Source: Acidimicrobiales bacterium (lineage in GTDB: Bacteria > Actinomycetota > Acidimicrobiia > Acidimicrobiales > RAAP-2). From it: a stretch of DNA of 64,000 nt. The notes beneath the pieces are model-generated. The model worked only from the letters and a program-made list of their open reading frames with translations, was not told the DNA's origin and ran no database searches. Below are positions 51,689 to 60,341 of this stretch, one piece after another. Made by a program: the position numbers and the translations under genes. The stretch is from assembly GCA_015478655.1 (NCBI GenBank), contig JADMIJ010000008.1, positions 1 to 64,000 of the forward strand, written 5' to 3'. How positions within the stretch are numbered: position 1 is the first letter of the stretch; each line of letters begins with the position of its first letter.

Positions 51689-52520
51689 GGCGCCCCACCT
51701 CCGCTCGCAGCTGATCGGTGACCGCGGCCGCCAGACTGGCGATCTCCGTGGAGTCGATGCGCCGGGGACGGACCAGATCGACCGCGTAGGTGGCCGCCAC
51801 CCGCCCGGGCCGACTGGTCAGGAGCACGATTCGGTCACCGAGGCGGGCTGCCTCCCGCACGTTGTGGGTGACGAAGAGCACCGTGAAACCCCGGTCGGCC
51901 CACAGCGACTCGAGCTCGTCGTGGAGCAGGTCGCGGGTGATGGCGTCGAGGGCGCCGAAGGGCTCGTCCATCAACAGCAGGCCGGCGTCCTGGGCCAGGG
52001 CCCGCGCCAGTGCCGCCCGCTGGCGCATCCCACCAGAGAGCTCATGAGGCCGCTTGGGGCCGAAGCCCCCGAGATGCACCCGCTCGAGGAGGTCGTCGGC
52101 CACCGCTCGTCGTTCGGACTTCTTCACACCTCGGAGCCGGAGGGGGAGCTCGACGTTGGCGGCGACGGTGAGCCAGGGGAAGAGGGCGGAGTCCTGGAAG
52201 AGCATGGCCGTGCCGGTGCCCGCCACCGGGTCCCTGTCCCGGGCCGGAACGGATGACCCGCCCGGATCTCCGATGGAGACGTCTACGGTCCCCACCGTGG
52301 GCCGGTCGAGGCCGGCCACCAGGTTGAGCAGGGTGGTCTTCCCGCACCCCGAGGCCCCGACCAAGCAGACGAACTCGCCGGGGCGGACGGCGAGAGAGAT
52401 GTCCTGGAGGGCCACCACGCCGGCGTCACCCCCGCCGTAGCGCTTGGACACCCTTTCGAGGGTCACCGACGGGGCCGGGGCATAAGTGCGGGTCCCCGGA
52501 GTGGGGGCGAGCGTGGTCAC
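51678..52520 (-). CDS. ABC importer ATPase, SsuB/TauB/NrtD type
   Basis: A 280-residue ATP-binding subunit. Walker A is VGASGCGKTTLLNLVAG, the Q-loop FQDSALFPWLTV, signature LSGGMRQRAALARAL, Walker B LLLMDEPFGALDA and the switch His in FVTHNVREA. It starts at GTG 52520 inside GTGA with the binding-protein gene; the longer open frame is that gene's shadow. It energises uptake with the permease downstream. Confidence 0.94.
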   Translation of the reverse strand: MTTLAPTPGTRTYAPAPSVTLERVSKRYGGGDAGVVALQDISLAVRPGEFVCLVGASGCGKTTLLNLVAGLDRPTVGTVDVSIGDPGGSSVPARDRDPVAGTGTAMLFQDSALFPWLTVAANVELPLRLRGVKKSERRAVADDLLERVHLGGFGPKRPHELSGGMRQRAALARALAQDAGLLLMDEPFGALDAITRDLLHDELESLWADRGFTVLFVTHNVREAARLGDRIVLLTSRPGRVAATYAVDLVRPRRIDSTEIASLAAAVTDQLRAEVGRHGR

Positions 52521-53617
52521 GACGTCGCCACTGTGGCTTTTCCTTGGCTCACCAACAGCTGGTTGACCGGACCGAGGTCGTAGATCCCGCTGATGGTCGA
52601 CGTCGTGAGTCCGGCGGCCTTGGCATGAACCAGGTCGGCGGCGATCGATGAGGCGATGGGGTCGTTGGTGAAGGTCATGTCCGACCATGCCGTGGCCAGC
52701 TCGGGGGCCTTGAGGGCTTTGCCGGTGATGGCGGCCAGGGCCGTGTTGGCATCGGCCTGGGCCTTGGTGGGGGACGAATTGAGGAAAGCGGTGGTGGCCA
52801 GCTGCCCCTTCAGCAGGTCGGTGACAACGGCCGGGTTGGCGGCCAAGAAGTCCTTGTTGACCACCAGCAGCGTGGTCGAGAAAAGGCCCTTGGGCCACAG
52901 GGTCTTTTCATTGACCAGCACCTGCCCGTGGCCTTCGGTGACCAGCCGCGTGACCCAGGGTTCCGGAACCCAGGCCCCGGCAATGGTGCCGGCTTCGAAG
53001 GAGGTCAGCGTGGTGGCGTTGTCCTCGGGCAGGATGGTGACCTGGCCGCTCCCGCCGTTTGGTCCCGGAAACGTGAGCCCCTGCTTCTTCAGCCAGGTGC
53101 GCAAGGCCACATCCTGGGTATTGCCGAGCTGCGGCGTGGCAATGGTCTTGCCGCTGAGCTGGCTGGCAGACGTGATCGACGGCGAGACCACCAGCGCCGC
53201 TCCGCCCGAGGTGGCGCCCGAGATGATCCGTATGGCGCCCCTGCCCTGCGAGTACGCGGTGATGGCGGAGTTGGGTCCCATGTAGGCGGCGTCGAGCGAG
53301 CCGGCGAGCAGGGCGGTGACCTCGGCGGGGCCGGCGTTGTAGGTCGAGGGCTGCAGGCTCACGTTGGTCGGAAGGCTGTGGGCGAAGTACCCGTCCTGGA
53401 TGCCGACCAGCGGAGCGGCATGGGTGAGATTGGTGAGGTAGCCCAGTCGAAGGGCTACCGGCGTGTTGGAGGTGGTTGGCGATCCTCCGCCCACGGCGGT
53501 AGTGGTCGGGCTCCCCGAGCTCGAGCTGCACGCCGCAGCGACCAGTGCCACTCCGGCCAGGGCGACCAGTGCCGCCCTCGGGCGACGGGCGATTCGACGT
53601 GTGGACAGGGAACGCAT
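52517..53617 (-). CDS. ABC importer substrate-binding lipoprotein, SsuA/TauA/NMT1 type
   Basis: A 366-residue exported lipoprotein, with basic N-terminus, hydrophobic stretch and lipobox LVAAAC at about residue 30, then a Ser/Thr linker and a type II periplasmic-binding fold. The motifs LRLGYLTNLTHAAPLVGIQD, EVTALLAGSLDAAYMGPNSA and GTIAGAWVPEPWVTRL are typical of the sulfonate/taurine/nitrate/thiamine-precursor group. It starts at ATG 53617 with a GAGGAG site. It is the first gene of the operon, behind an AT-rich promoter with an inverted repeat. The exact ligand cannot be read. Confidence 0.92.
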   Translation of the reverse strand: MRSLSTRRIARRPRAALVALAGVALVAAACSSSSGSPTTTAVGGGSPTTSNTPVALRLGYLTNLTHAAPLVGIQDGYFAHSLPTNVSLQPSTYNAGPAEVTALLAGSLDAAYMGPNSAITAYSQGRGAIRIISGATSGGAALVVSPSITSASQLSGKTIATPQLGNTQDVALRTWLKKQGLTFPGPNGGSGQVTILPEDNATTLTSFEAGTIAGAWVPEPWVTRLVTEGHGQVLVNEKTLWPKGLFSTTLLVVNKDFLAANPAVVTDLLKGQLATTAFLNSSPTKAQADANTALAAITGKALKAPELATAWSDMTFTNDPIASSIAADLVHAKAAGLTTSTISGIYDLGPVNQLLVSQGKATVATS

Positions 53618-53652
53618 GGGACTCCTCGTGACGGGACGGGTGATTTGCTTAA

Positions 53653-53711
53653 ACCTATAGCTCTAGTAAGTAAAGAGGAATAGAAACTTTAAATCTAGAG
53701 GATTAATAGGT
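53653..53711. promoter_or_regulatory. AT-rich ABC-operon promoter with long inverted repeat
   Basis: ACCTAT-AG-CTCTAG (53653-53666) is mirrored by CTAGAG-GATTA-ATAGGT (53695-53711): both hexamers of the left arm return as reverse complements. The stretch between is very AT-rich for this genome (taagtaaagaggaataga) and lies 36-94 bases before the binding-protein gene. It is a good candidate operator for the Rrf2/CymR-like regulator (inference). Confidence 0.5.
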
Positions 53712-53779
53712 CTAGGTCCAAACACAGTACCAGCGCCGGCTGTTGCTCGCTACAGCGGTGGAAGACGCAGGTAGCGGAG

Positions 53780-53816
53780 GGGTGGCGGAGCGGTGGCGGA
53801 TGGGTGGCGGAGCGGT
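53780..53816. repeat. 15-bp direct repeat
   Basis: GGGTGGCGGAGCGGT occurs at 53780-53794 and 53802-53816, a period of 22 bases, between the ABC operon promoter and the end of the GNAT gene. No function is evident. Confidence 0.6.
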
Positions 53817-53839
53817 TGGAGGTCGCTCGGGTCGGGGAC

Positions 53840-54481
53840 CTAGTGGGCCAGCCGGGCAACGAGACGGTCGCGGTGGACGGGCCACTCTGCGGCCAGCATC
53901 GAGTACACGGCCGAATTGCGCTCGGTGCCGTCCGCCCCCGGCATGTCGGTCCGGATCACGCCGTCCAGCGTGCATCCGAGCCGCTCGATGGCGGCCCGTG
54001 AGCGGTGGTTGCGGGCGTCGGTCCGGATCTGCACCGCCCGCACGTCCCACCGCTCGAAGGCGTAGGTCATCATCAGCAGCTTGGCCTCGGTGTTGATCGG
54101 CGTGCGTTGGGCGGACGGGCTCAACCAGGTGTAGCCGATGCTGGCCACATCGGGCCGGCCGACCCGCTGGTGGATATCGGAACCGGGGTACAGCGATGAC
54201 CAGTCCCAGGGGGCGAGGTCGTAGAAGCGGGTGGAGCCAACGATGCGTCGCTGGTCGACGCCGAAGGTGACCAAGGGGTACTGCTCCCCGGACTCCCGCT
54301 TGGCCATGGCCTTGTGCGCGTAGGCGGTCATGGTCTCCCGATCCCACGGGACCGGGGTATAGGTGAAGGTTGAGCGGTCCTCGTTGGCAGCTTCGAGGAG
54401 CCCCTCGATGTGGTCCTCGCCCATCGGCACGAGATGGACGAAGCGACCCTTCATCGACTCGAGGACGGGCATGGGTTCCAA
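53840..54481 (-). CDS. GNAT-family N-acetyltransferase
   Basis: A 213-residue acetyltransferase of the RimJ/RimL-like group. The acetyl-CoA region is around SIGYTWLSPSAQRTPINTEA, followed by KLLMMTYAFERWDVRAVQIR, DARNHRSRAAIERLG and CTLDGVIRTD. It is close to proteins that acetylate N-termini or small amines. It starts at ATG 54481 (a second ATG is 9 bases on), 7 bases after the glycosylase gene, so both are likely one transcript. Confidence 0.88.
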   Translation of the reverse strand: MEPMPVLESMKGRFVHLVPMGEDHIEGLLEAANEDRSTFTYTPVPWDRETMTAYAHKAMAKRESGEQYPLVTFGVDQRRIVGSTRFYDLAPWDWSSLYPGSDIHQRVGRPDVASIGYTWLSPSAQRTPINTEAKLLMMTYAFERWDVRAVQIRTDARNHRSRAAIERLGCTLDGVIRTDMPGADGTERNSAVYSMLAAEWPVHRDRLVARLAH

Positions 54482-54488
54482 GGCCTTT

Positions 54489-55349
54489 CTATTTGAGCAG
54501 TCGGGAAAGGCGTCGATCGGCCAGGGCCTTCCCGCCGGTCTGGCAGGTGGGGCAGTACTGCAAGGATTTGGTGGCGAAGGACACCTGCCGGACGGTGTCG
54601 CCGCATACCGGACAGGGCTCGCCGGTACGACCGTGCACCTGCATGGCTCGCTTCTTGTCCCCTTTGAGCTCGGCGATGCCGAGGGAGGCGGCGCGCCCGA
54701 CGGCCTCGCCTAGGACTCCTACGACCGCGTCGTGGAGTCGGCCAACCTCTGCGCCGTCGAGGTTGCCCGACTTCTTGTAAGGGGACAGACGGGCCCGGTG
54801 CAAGGCCTCGTCCGAGTAGGCGTTCCCGACCCCGGCGATCAGCGACTGGGTGGTCAGGACCGTCTTGAGGGTGGCCGACGTGCCAGCCAAGATCGAGGCC
54901 AGCGCGTCGACGGTGAAGTCCGGGCCCAGGGGATCGATGCCCAGGGCCGCCAGTGGCTCCACGTCTTCGGGAGCGCGCACCACCCACAGTGCCAGCCGCT
55001 TCTCGTGGCCCATCTCGGTGATGTCGAGCCCGGACCCGTCGTCGAGGCCCACCCGGAGGGCGATCGGGCTCCGTCCGGGGCGGAGCGGTCCCTTGGGGAG
55101 CGCGTCGTACCATTTGACCCAGCCGCCCCGGGCGAGATGGACCACCAACCACGGTCCGCCACTGTCGATGCAGACGAACTTGCCCCGGCGCTCCACGGTG
55201 ACGACCGTCCGGCCGATCAGCTCCTCCAGTGGGGGCTCGACGGTCTTGAGCGCCGAGAACGACGTCAACTGGCACCGCTCGACTCGCTTGCCGGCCATGT
55301 GGTCGGCCAGGCCGGCGGTGAGGGCTTGGACTTCGGGGAGTTCGGGCAC
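54489..55349 (-). CDS. Fpg/Nei-family DNA glycosylase
   Basis: A 286-residue formamidopyrimidine/endonuclease VIII-type glycosylase for oxidised bases. It has the catalytic N-terminus PELPEV (Pro and Glu after the removed start residue), Lys in VERRGKFVCID, the H2TH region TQSLIAGVGNAYSDEALHRA, and a zinc finger CPVCGDTVRQ...YCPTCQ. In that finger Lys (FATKSLQYC) replaces the usual DNA-contacting Arg, as I recall is common in some actinobacterial homologues. It starts at GTG 55349. It is divergent from ileS. Confidence 0.94.
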   Translation of the reverse strand: MPELPEVQALTAGLADHMAGKRVERCQLTSFSALKTVEPPLEELIGRTVVTVERRGKFVCIDSGGPWLVVHLARGGWVKWYDALPKGPLRPGRSPIALRVGLDDGSGLDITEMGHEKRLALWVVRAPEDVEPLAALGIDPLGPDFTVDALASILAGTSATLKTVLTTQSLIAGVGNAYSDEALHRARLSPYKKSGNLDGAEVGRLHDAVVGVLGEAVGRAASLGIAELKGDKKRAMQVHGRTGEPCPVCGDTVRQVSFATKSLQYCPTCQTGGKALADRRLSRLLK

Positions 55350-55511
55350 AGGTCAATTGTGGACCCTGGGCGCCCGTAGTATCTGGTCCGCACCTGCACC
55401 AGGGTTGCGATCACCCGGTGGCGTCGGGCCCGGCCGTGCGGGAGCGCTCCCCGTTGGCCGGCCGCCACTCCGGTCCGACCCGTCCCATCCGACCCGAAGA
55501 GGGAGTTCCCG

Positions 55512-58500
55512 TTGTTCCGCCCGGTTCCCAGCGAAGTCGATTTCACCGTCCTCGAAGCCGACGAGCTGGCCCGGTGGAGGGAGCACCGCGTGTTCGAGCG
55601 CTCGGTCGAGCTGCGGGCGGGCGCCGAGCCCTGGGTCTTCTACGAGGGGCCGCCGACGGCCAACGGGCGGCCCGGGCTCCACCATGTATGGGCCCGCGTG
55701 TACAAGGACCTGTTCTGCCGGTACCGGACCATGCGGGGCTATGCCGTACCCCGCAAGGCCGGCTGGGACACCCACGGCCTGCCCGTCGAGGTGGAGGTCG
55801 AGAAGCAGCTGGGGATCACCGACAAGCGCCAGATCGAAGAGGAAGTGGGCATCGCCGAGTTCACCCGGTTGTGCCGCGAGTCGGTACGCAACTACGTCGA
55901 CGAGTGGAAGGGCCTCACCGAGCGCATCGGTTACTGGATCGACATCGACTCGGCCTACTGGACCCTCTCCCCGGAGTACATCGAGTCGGTGTGGTGGAAC
56001 CTCAAGTGCCTCTGGGACCAGGGGCTGCTCTATGAGGACATCAAGGTCGTCCCGTACTGCCCACGCTGCGGCACCCCCTTGAGCAGCCACGAGTTGGGTC
56101 AGCCCGACGTGTACCTCGAGGTGGTCGACGAGTCGGCCTACGTCTTGTTCCCCCTCTTGGACGGGGGGGAGGCCGCCGAACGCCTGCGGGCCCTCCTCGA
56201 CCGTGACTCACTGCGCGGGCTCTCGCTGATGGCCTGGACGACGACACCATGGACGTTGCTGTCCAACACCGGCGCCGCCGTCGGGCCCGAGCTCGACTAC
56301 GCCGTGGTCGGCAACGCCATCGTGGCCGCCGACCTGGTCGAGCAGGTCTTCGGTGAGGGCACCGTCGTCGACCGCCGGGTGGCGGGCCGCGATCTGGTCG
56401 GGCTCCGCTACGAGCGGCCGTTCGACGATGTCCAGCCCAGCCCCGGATCGGCCAGCGGCGAGGGTTGGCGGGTGGTGGCCGGTGCCTTCGTGGAGGCGGA
56501 CGAAGGGACTGGCATCGTCCATCTGGCCCCGGCCTTCGGCGAGATCGACCGGCAGGTCGGTCGGGAGAACGGCCTGCCCACCCTCAATCCCGTGGGGCCC
56601 GACGGGCGTTTCACGGCCGAGGTGCCCTGGTTGGCCGGGCAGGGCGTCCGCGACACCAACGGCACGGTCAACGACCGCCTCGAGGCCTCCGGCCGGCTCT
56701 TCCAGCGGTTCGACTACATCCACCCCTATCCGCACTGCTGGCGCTGCGGCACGCCGCTCATCTACTGGGGCAAGCCCAGTTGGTACATCAGAACCTCGGA
56801 CCGGAAGGCTGAACTGGTGGCGCAGAACCAGACCATCGGATGGCATCCCGAGCACATCCGGGACGGCCGGATGGGGGAGTGGCTGGCCAACAACGTGGAC
56901 TGGGCGCTCTCCCGCGACCGGTTCTGGGGCACGCCGCTCCCGATCTGGCGATGCGACAAAGGTCACGTCCATTGCGTCGGATCGTTGGCGGAACTGTCGG
57001 AGCTGGCCGGCCACGACGTGTCCGGCGTCGATCCTCACCGGCCCGACATCGACGCCGTCACCTTCCCGTGTGCCGAGTGCGCGGGAGCAGCGGGTGTCAA
57101 CATCGGCGGGGACGACGACTCGACCATGCGCCGGGTCGAGCCGGTCATCGATGCCTGGTTCGACTCGGGGTCGATGCCGTCGGCCCAGTGGGGCTACCCG
57201 CTGACCCCGGGCTCCGAGGGGAGTTTCGTGTACCCGGCCGACTTCATTTGCGAGGCCATCGACCAGACGCGGGGATGGTTCTATTCCTTGCTGGCCGTCA
57301 ACACCCTGGTCCGAGGGTCGACTCCCTACCGGAACGTCCTCTGCCTCGGGCACATCGTGGATGCCGACGGCCGCAAGATGTCCAAGAGCATCGGGAACGT
57401 CATCGACCCCTGGGAGATCCTGTCCACCCGGGGGGCCGACCCGCTGCGCTGGTGGATGTTCTCGCAGGGATCGCCATGGACGCCGACCCGGGTCAGCTTC
57501 GAGGTCATCGACGCGGCCATGCGGGACTCGTTGCTCACCCTGTGGAACACGTTTTCGTTCTTCACCACATACGCCTCGCTCAACGGGTTCGACCCTGCAG
57601 ACCCCTCCATTCCCGCTCCGGATGATCGCTCCGTCCTCGACCGGTGGATGCGGTCCCGGCTCTACGCCACCGTGGAGGCCGCCACCGTTGCGTTGGACGA
57701 CTACGAACCGTTTCCCGCCGCCACCGCCATTGCCCGCCTGATCGACGACGCCTCGAACTGGTACGTCCGGCGGAGCCGCCGGCGCTTCTGGCGAACCGAT
57801 CCCGATGCCGATCCGGTTGACTCGCTCGGGGCCCAGGCCACGCTGCACGAAGTGTTGGTGGTGGTGGCCGGGCTGTTGGCGCCCCTGTGCCCGTTCCTGG
57901 CCGACCGTATGTGGCGCGACCTCACCGGTGCCGCCGACGCCGACTCGGTTCACCTGGCCGACTGGCCGGCCAGGCAACCCGGCGCCCTCGACCCGGGGCT
58001 GGAGGAGGGGATGGCCCTGGCCCGACGACTCTCGTCATTGGGACGGGCGGCGCGCGCCGAGGCGGGCATGAAGGTCCGACAGCCCCTGGCCCGCGCCCTG
58101 GTCTACCTCCCTCCGGGGAGCCCGACGCCCCCGGCCGGGGTGGTGGAGGACGAGCTCAATGTGGACCGGGTGGAAGCCACCGGCGAGCTCGGCGACGTGC
58201 TGGCCTACGAGTTGGTCCCCAACTTCAAGCTGCTCGGGCCCCGGCTCGGGTCGAGGGTCCAACAGGTGCGGGCGGCCATGAGCTCGGTCGACGGGATGGC
58301 GGCGGCAGCCGACCTGGCGGAAGGGCGTCCCGTGGTGGTCGACGTCGACGGCGGCCCCATCGAGCTCAGCGGGGACGAGGTCGAGCTGCGGGTGCGGGCC
58401 CAGGCCGGGTTCGCCGTCTCCCGCGACGGGGCCGAAGTGGTGGCGCTCGACCTGGCCCTCGATGACGATCTCCGTCGCCGGGGCCTGGCCCGTGAGGTCA

Positions 58501-58733
58501 TCCGCCATGTGCAAGACCTGCGCAAGGCCACGGGCCTCGAAGTCTCCGACTGGATCCATCTCCATCTGGTCGGGCTCGATGATCTGCGGCCGCTGATCGA
58601 CACCGTGGCCCGCGAGGTGCTGGCCCGCTCCATCACGACCACCCCGCCGCACGAGGCCGGGGAAGGGACCACGCTCGAGCTCGAGGACGGCGAATCGGTT
58701 CGTGCCGTGACGATCTGGGTGGTGAAGGCTTGA
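55512..58733 (+). CDS. ileS: isoleucine-tRNA ligase, GXHH-signature (IleRS2-like)
   Basis: A 1073-residue class I synthetase. The first signature is PPTANGRPGLHHVWARV: the normal HXGH is changed to GLHH (residues 55-58). The editing domain follows (LMAWTTTPWTLLSNTGAAVG), then CP1 zinc cysteines (YCPRCG, HCWRCG), KMSKS in DADGRKMSKSIGN and the C-terminal anticodon-binding part. The overall look is of the eukaryote-like type found in mycobacteria and other actinobacteria, which resists mupirocin. It starts at TTG 55512 with GAGGGAG upstream. No T-box element is visible in the 162-base leader. It ends in TTGA with the sugar kinase gene. Confidence 0.96.
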   Translation: MFRPVPSEVDFTVLEADELARWREHRVFERSVELRAGAEPWVFYEGPPTANGRPGLHHVWARVYKDLFCRYRTMRGYAVPRKAGWDTHGLPVEVEVEKQLGITDKRQIEEEVGIAEFTRLCRESVRNYVDEWKGLTERIGYWIDIDSAYWTLSPEYIESVWWNLKCLWDQGLLYEDIKVVPYCPRCGTPLSSHELGQPDVYLEVVDESAYVLFPLLDGGEAAERLRALLDRDSLRGLSLMAWTTTPWTLLSNTGAAVGPELDYAVVGNAIVAADLVEQVFGEGTVVDRRVAGRDLVGLRYERPFDDVQPSPGSASGEGWRVVAGAFVEADEGTGIVHLAPAFGEIDRQVGRENGLPTLNPVGPDGRFTAEVPWLAGQGVRDTNGTVNDRLEASGRLFQRFDYIHPYPHCWRCGTPLIYWGKPSWYIRTSDRKAELVAQNQTIGWHPEHIRDGRMGEWLANNVDWALSRDRFWGTPLPIWRCDKGHVHCVGSLAELSELAGHDVSGVDPHRPDIDAVTFPCAECAGAAGVNIGGDDDSTMRRVEPVIDAWFDSGSMPSAQWGYPLTPGSEGSFVYPADFICEAIDQTRGWFYSLLAVNTLVRGSTPYRNVLCLGHIVDADGRKMSKSIGNVIDPWEILSTRGADPLRWWMFSQGSPWTPTRVSFEVIDAAMRDSLLTLWNTFSFFTTYASLNGFDPADPSIPAPDDRSVLDRWMRSRLYATVEAATVALDDYEPFPAATAIARLIDDASNWYVRRSRRRFWRTDPDADPVDSLGAQATLHEVLVVVAGLLAPLCPFLADRMWRDLTGAADADSVHLADWPARQPGALDPGLEEGMALARRLSSLGRAARAEAGMKVRQPLARALVYLPPGSPTPPAGVVEDELNVDRVEATGELGDVLAYELVPNFKLLGPRLGSRVQQVRAAMSSVDGMAAAADLAEGRPVVVDVDGGPIELSGDEVELRVRAQAGFAVSRDGAEVVALDLALDDDLRRRGLAREVIRHVQDLRKATGLEVSDWIHLHLVGLDDLRPLIDTVAREVLARSITTTPPHEAGEGTTLELEDGESVRAVTIWVVKA

Positions 58734-60304
58734 CTCCCGACGATGCCGCGGGAAGTGCCGGAGCCGGCGAGCAGTATGTGCTGGCCGTCGACCTGGGCAC
58801 GGGCGGGCCCAAGGTGGCACTGGTGACGACGGGCGGGCGGATCCTCGCCCACGCCGCCAGACCGGTGGCCCTCCATCTCCTCGAGGGCGGCGGTGCAGAA
58901 CAGGATCCCGATGAATGGTGGTCGGCCATCTGCGGCGCCTCTCGCCAGGCCGTCGAGTCGGCCGGCGTTCGAGGCGACGATCTCATCGGGGTGGGGTGCA
59001 CGTCCCAGTGGTCGGGCACGGTGGCGGTGGGGGCCGATGGCACCCCCTTGATGCGGGCTGTCATCTGGATGGACTCGCGTGGCAACAAGGCCATCCGTGA
59101 AGTCGCCGGGGGCCCCGTCAACGTGCTCGGTTACGACCCGCGCAAGATCCTCCGGTGGGTGCAGGTGACAGGCGGCGCCCCGGGGCTGTCGGGCAAGGAC
59201 CCCGTCTCCCACATCCTGTTCATACGCGACGAGTTCCCCGAGGTGTACCGGGACACCGCCACCTTCCTGGAGCCGGTCGACTATCTCAACCTCAAGCTGA
59301 CCGGGCGGACGTGCGCCTCGTTCGACTCCATCGCCGCCCACTGGGTCACGGACAACCGGGCGATCGATCGCGTGGCCTACGACGCGCGGCTGCTCGAGCT
59401 CACCGGTCTCGACCGGGCCAAGCTGCCCGACCTGGTGCCACCGGGGACCGTCATTGGCGCACTCACGGCGGAGGCGGCGTCCGACCTCGGCGTGCCGGCC
59501 GGACTCCGGGTGTCGGTGGGCTCGGGGGATGTGCATTCGGCGGTGTTCGGTTCCGGGGCGGTAGCCGACTACGAGGCCCACCTCTACATCGGCACCTCGT
59601 CCTGGATCTCGGCCCACGTCCCCTTCAAGAAGACCGCTCCCACCAGCAACGTGGCCTCGATCCCGGCCGCCCTGGCCGGCAAATACCTCATCGTCGACGA
59701 GCACGAGACCGCCGGTGCCTGCCTCACCTTCCTGCGCGACAACCTCGGGTTCGCCGAGGACTTCGAGAGCATGAACGCCATGGTGGACAGCGTCGAGCCC
59801 GGAAGCGGGAGGGTGCTGTTCACTCCATGGCTCAACGGGGAGCGGTCCCCGGTCGATGACCACACCATCCGGGGCGGGTTCCACAACCTGTCGCTCTCGA
59901 CCACCCGGGCCCAGATGGTCCGGGCCGTGTACGAGGGAGTGGCCTTCAACTCGAGATGGCTGCTCGAGGCGGTGGAGAAGTTCGCCGGCCGGCGGCTCGA
60001 GTCGCTGGCCTTCATCGGGGGCGGGGCCAACTCGGACCAGTGGGCCCAGATCCACGCCGACGTCCTGGGGCGCGAGATCCGCCAGGTGACCGACCCGGTG
60101 CTGGCCAACGTGCGCGGCGCCGCCCTCATCACGCTGGTGGCCCTGGGCCGGCTGCCGGTCGAGCAGATTCCGGACATGGTCGAGGTCCGGCGCACGTTCG
60201 TCCCCGATCCCTCGACGGCCGGCGAGTACGACATCCTGTTCAATGAGTTCGTGAACCTCTACAAACAGACCAAGGGCATCTTCAAACGGCTCAACCGGTT
60301 CTGA
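58730..60304 (+). CDS. FGGY-family carbohydrate kinase (xylulokinase-like)
   Basis: A 524-residue sugar kinase with the two-domain ATPase fold. Phosphate 1 is AVDLGTGGPKVALV, then GVGCTSQWSGTV, WMDSRGNKA, phosphate 2 YIGTSSWISAH, TPWLNGERSPVDD and the adenosine motif FIGGGANSDQW. It is closest in style to xylulokinase-type FGGY proteins. The phosphate 1 loop has LGTGGPK where DxGT(S/T) is usual. The TTG start 58730 overlaps the ileS stop. A sugar kinase coupled to a synthetase is odd; the substrate is unknown. Confidence 0.9.
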   Translation: MTPDDAAGSAGAGEQYVLAVDLGTGGPKVALVTTGGRILAHAARPVALHLLEGGGAEQDPDEWWSAICGASRQAVESAGVRGDDLIGVGCTSQWSGTVAVGADGTPLMRAVIWMDSRGNKAIREVAGGPVNVLGYDPRKILRWVQVTGGAPGLSGKDPVSHILFIRDEFPEVYRDTATFLEPVDYLNLKLTGRTCASFDSIAAHWVTDNRAIDRVAYDARLLELTGLDRAKLPDLVPPGTVIGALTAEAASDLGVPAGLRVSVGSGDVHSAVFGSGAVADYEAHLYIGTSSWISAHVPFKKTAPTSNVASIPAALAGKYLIVDEHETAGACLTFLRDNLGFAEDFESMNAMVDSVEPGSGRVLFTPWLNGERSPVDDHTIRGGFHNLSLSTTRAQMVRAVYEGVAFNSRWLLEAVEKFAGRRLESLAFIGGGANSDQWAQIHADVLGREIRQVTDPVLANVRGAALITLVALGRLPVEQIPDMVEVRRTFVPDPSTAGEYDILFNEFVNLYKQTKGIFKRLNRF

Positions 60305-60341
60305 GCTGCGGAGCCCGGCGCGGGCCCCAACTCGTCCCCGG

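Noticed and set aside
55357-55511. T-box riboswitch before ileS
   Set aside because: Actinobacterial ileS genes can have one, so I looked for the GGGTGG-A-CCGCG-type sequence and its stem. Only unrelated GC-rich DNA is present.
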